DNA of 6,296 nt from Moraxellaceae bacterium (GTDB lineage Bacteria; Pseudomonadota; Gammaproteobacteria; Pseudomonadales; Moraxellaceae): the NCBI GenBank assembly GCA_030146505.1, contig JASLCO010000306.1, forward strand, positions 1 through 6,296. Reading direction: 5' to 3'. The notes under the pieces were generated by a model. That model did no database searches. It saw only the letters and a list, made by a program, of their open reading frames with translations, and was not told the origin of the DNA. A program made the position numbers and the translations under genes. This document shows, piece after piece, positions 4,962-6,296 of this stretch. Position 1 is the stretch's first letter; each line of letters starts with the position of its first letter.

Positions 4962-6296
4962 TCAGACGCCGTTGCCCAGCAATTCAGACAAACGCAGCCA
5001 CTCTTCTTCCAGTAGCGGCAGACGTGCATCCACATCGGCCTTTTCCACCAGGGCCTTGTCCAGCTCGGCCTTGCGTGCCGCATCGTAAATACCGTTATCG
5101 GCCAGCAAGGCCTCTACCGCTGCCTGCCTTTGCTGCAGCTCGGCCATCTGCTTTTCTGCCTTGGCAAAAGCTTTTTGCGCTTCCTTGTTGATGGCCACGC
5201 CTTTTTTCGGCGCGACAGGCTCGACCGCTTTTTCCACTGCGGACGGCCTGGCTTCTGCCTTGGCGGCTTTTTTATTGTCGGGCTTTGCCTGAGCAGCCCT
5301 GGCTTCCTGGGCAATACGCCACTGTCGCAACCAGTCGGCATAGTCGTCGAGGTCGCCATCGAAAGCTTGCGCCTGGCCATCGGCTACCAGCAGGAATTCA
5401 TCACAGCAGGCTTTGAGCAGGTGACGCTCATGCGAGACGATGACCAGCGCGCCCTGGAACTCCTGCACGGCCATGGTCAGGGCATGGCGCATTTCCAGAT
5501 CAAGATGGTTGGTGGGCTCATCCAGCAGCAACACATTGGGGCGCTGCCAGACAATGAGCGCCAGGGCGAGGCGCGCTTTTTCACCCCCGGAAAAATTCTC
5601 CACCAGATCATCCACACGGTCGCCGCCAAAGCCGAAGGAACCGAGGAATTTGCGCAGGGTGAGTTCTTCCGTGCGACCGGCAATGCGCGTCAGCTGCAGG
5701 AGCGGTGATGCCTTGAGATCGAGATGATCCACCTGGTGCTGGGCGAAATAGCCGATGCGGGTGTGATCAGACACCGTGCGCTCGCCCGCCATCAGCGGCA
5801 ACTCGCCAACCAGCGTCTTGATCAGCGTGGACTTGCCGGCGCCATTGGGGCCGAGCAGGCCAAGACGGGTATCCGGTGTGAGGGAAAAATTCACATGGCG
5901 GATGACGGTTCTTTCGCCATAACCGCAATCCACTTCATCCATGCGTATGAGTGGGCTGGCCAGGCGCTCGGGCTCGCGGAAACTGAAGCTGAACTGTGAA
6001 TCCACATGCGCCGGCGAAATCAGCGTCATGCGCTCCAGGGCCTTGATGCGGCTCTGCGCCTGGCGCGCCTTGGTGGCCTGTGCACGGAAACGGTCTATGT
6101 ATTTGTTGAGATGGGAAATCTTTTCCTGCTGCTGCTCGTAGGCCTGCTGCTGCTGTGCCAGACGCTCGGCACGCATGCGCTCGAAGGCAGAATAATTGCC
6201 GCGGTAATGCGTGATGGTGTTCTGTTCCACATGCAGGATGTGGCCGACCACGGCATCGAGGAAGTCGCGGTCATGAGAAACCATGACCAGGGTGCC
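4962..6296 (-). CDS. yheS: YheS-type ABC-F ATPase, N-terminal part outside the window
   Basis: ABC-F proteins carry two ATPase domains without membrane segments and act on ribosomes near the tRNA exit site; YheS is the enterobacterial member this one matches. The 444 visible residues are the C-terminal two thirds of a protein of about 640. They begin inside the first ATPase with its H-switch VSHDRDFL (6-13), then the charged interdomain linker with RLAQQQQAYEQQQEK and YIDRFRAQATKARQAQSRIKALERM (about 40-90). The second ATPase has Walker A GPNGAGKS (149-156), signature FSGGEKARL (235-243), Walker B LLLDEPTNHLDL (256-267, catalytic Glu260) and switch VSHERHLL (287-294). An Ala/Lys-rich tether (about 329-370) leads to a C-terminal coiled coil (about 370-440). 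Both nucleotide sites seen look intact. The methionine at 6284 is internal: the frame runs open to the edge. A strong terminator directly follows. Confidence 0.95.
   Translation of the reverse strand, partial: GTLVMVSHDRDFLDAVVGHILHVEQNTITHYRGNYSAFERMRAERLAQQQQAYEQQQEKISHLNKYIDRFRAQATKARQAQSRIKALERMTLISPAHVDSQFSFSFREPERLASPLIRMDEVDCGYGERTVIRHVNFSLTPDTRLGLLGPNGAGKSTLIKTLVGELPLMAGERTVSDHTRIGYFAQHQVDHLDLKASPLLQLTRIAGRTEELTLRKFLGSFGFGGDRVDDLVENFSGGEKARLALALIVWQRPNVLLLDEPTNHLDLEMRHALTMAVQEFQGALVIVSHERHLLKACCDEFLLVADGQAQAFDGDLDDYADWLRQWRIAQEARAAQAKPDNKKAAKAEARPSAVEKAVEPVAPKKGVAINKEAQKAFAKAEKQMAELQQRQAAVEALLADNGIYDAARKAELDKALVEKADVDARLPLLEEEWLRLSELLGNGV

Noticed and set aside
6128..6165. CTG/CAG-like triplet run resembling a microsatellite
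   Set aside because: It encodes the glutamine-rich linker stretch of the ABC-F protein (QQQQAYEQQQ), which is also Gln-rich in E. coli YheS, so it is coding composition rather than a repeat element.
1..6296. A novel defence, mobile or biosynthetic system
   Set aside because: Every substantial gene belongs to a recognised housekeeping or conserved family. There is no integrase, transposase, toxin-antitoxin, nuclease or CRISPR-like repeat, and no compositional break was obvious by eye.

Overview
The window is an ordinary piece of a chromosome from a moderately GC-rich proteobacterium, most likely a gammaproteobacterium. The HemB, PPK1, ElbB, YigI-like, YeiW-like and YheS-like proteins all read as close relatives of gammaproteobacterial families. 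HemB resembles the Mg-dependent Pseudomonas type, and a hemB-ppk1 gene pair is known from Pseudomonas aeruginosa. The GTAG-headed palindromic repeat also occurs in Pseudomonas/Xanthomonas-like genomes. The genus cannot be fixed from this window.

Layout. On the minus strand, positions 3044 to 1 carry hemB (5-aminolevulinate dehydratase, heme synthesis) followed after 68 bp by ppk1 (polyphosphate kinase). The ppk1 gene runs off the left edge, so its C-terminus is missing. No terminator or convincing promoter lies between the two, so they are probably cotranscribed. A 177-bp divergent intergenic region (3045-3221) carries a strong sigma70-type promoter for elbB on the plus strand and only a weak candidate for hemB. 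The elbB gene (3222-3887) encodes a DJ-1/PfpI-superfamily protein and is followed by a hairpin. Next on the plus strand come a YigI-type hotdog acyl-CoA thioesterase (4049-4555) and, 8 bp later, a small eight-cysteine YeiW/YkgJ-type protein (4564-4824), a likely two-gene operon. The convergent gap 4825-4961 is filled by a perfect 25-bp-arm REPIN-like inverted repeat and a strong bidirectional terminator. From 4962 to the right edge, the minus strand holds the C-terminal 444 residues of a YheS-type ABC-F ATPase, whose start lies beyond the window.

These genes do not form one pathway: heme synthesis, polyphosphate storage, acyl-CoA hydrolysis and ribosome-associated ATPase functions sit side by side. 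No phage, insertion sequence, CRISPR array, defence module or RNA gene was recognised, and nothing here looks like a new multi-gene system. The most interesting items are the REPIN-like element, the compact convergent terminator, and the pairing of the thioesterase with the cysteine-cluster protein.
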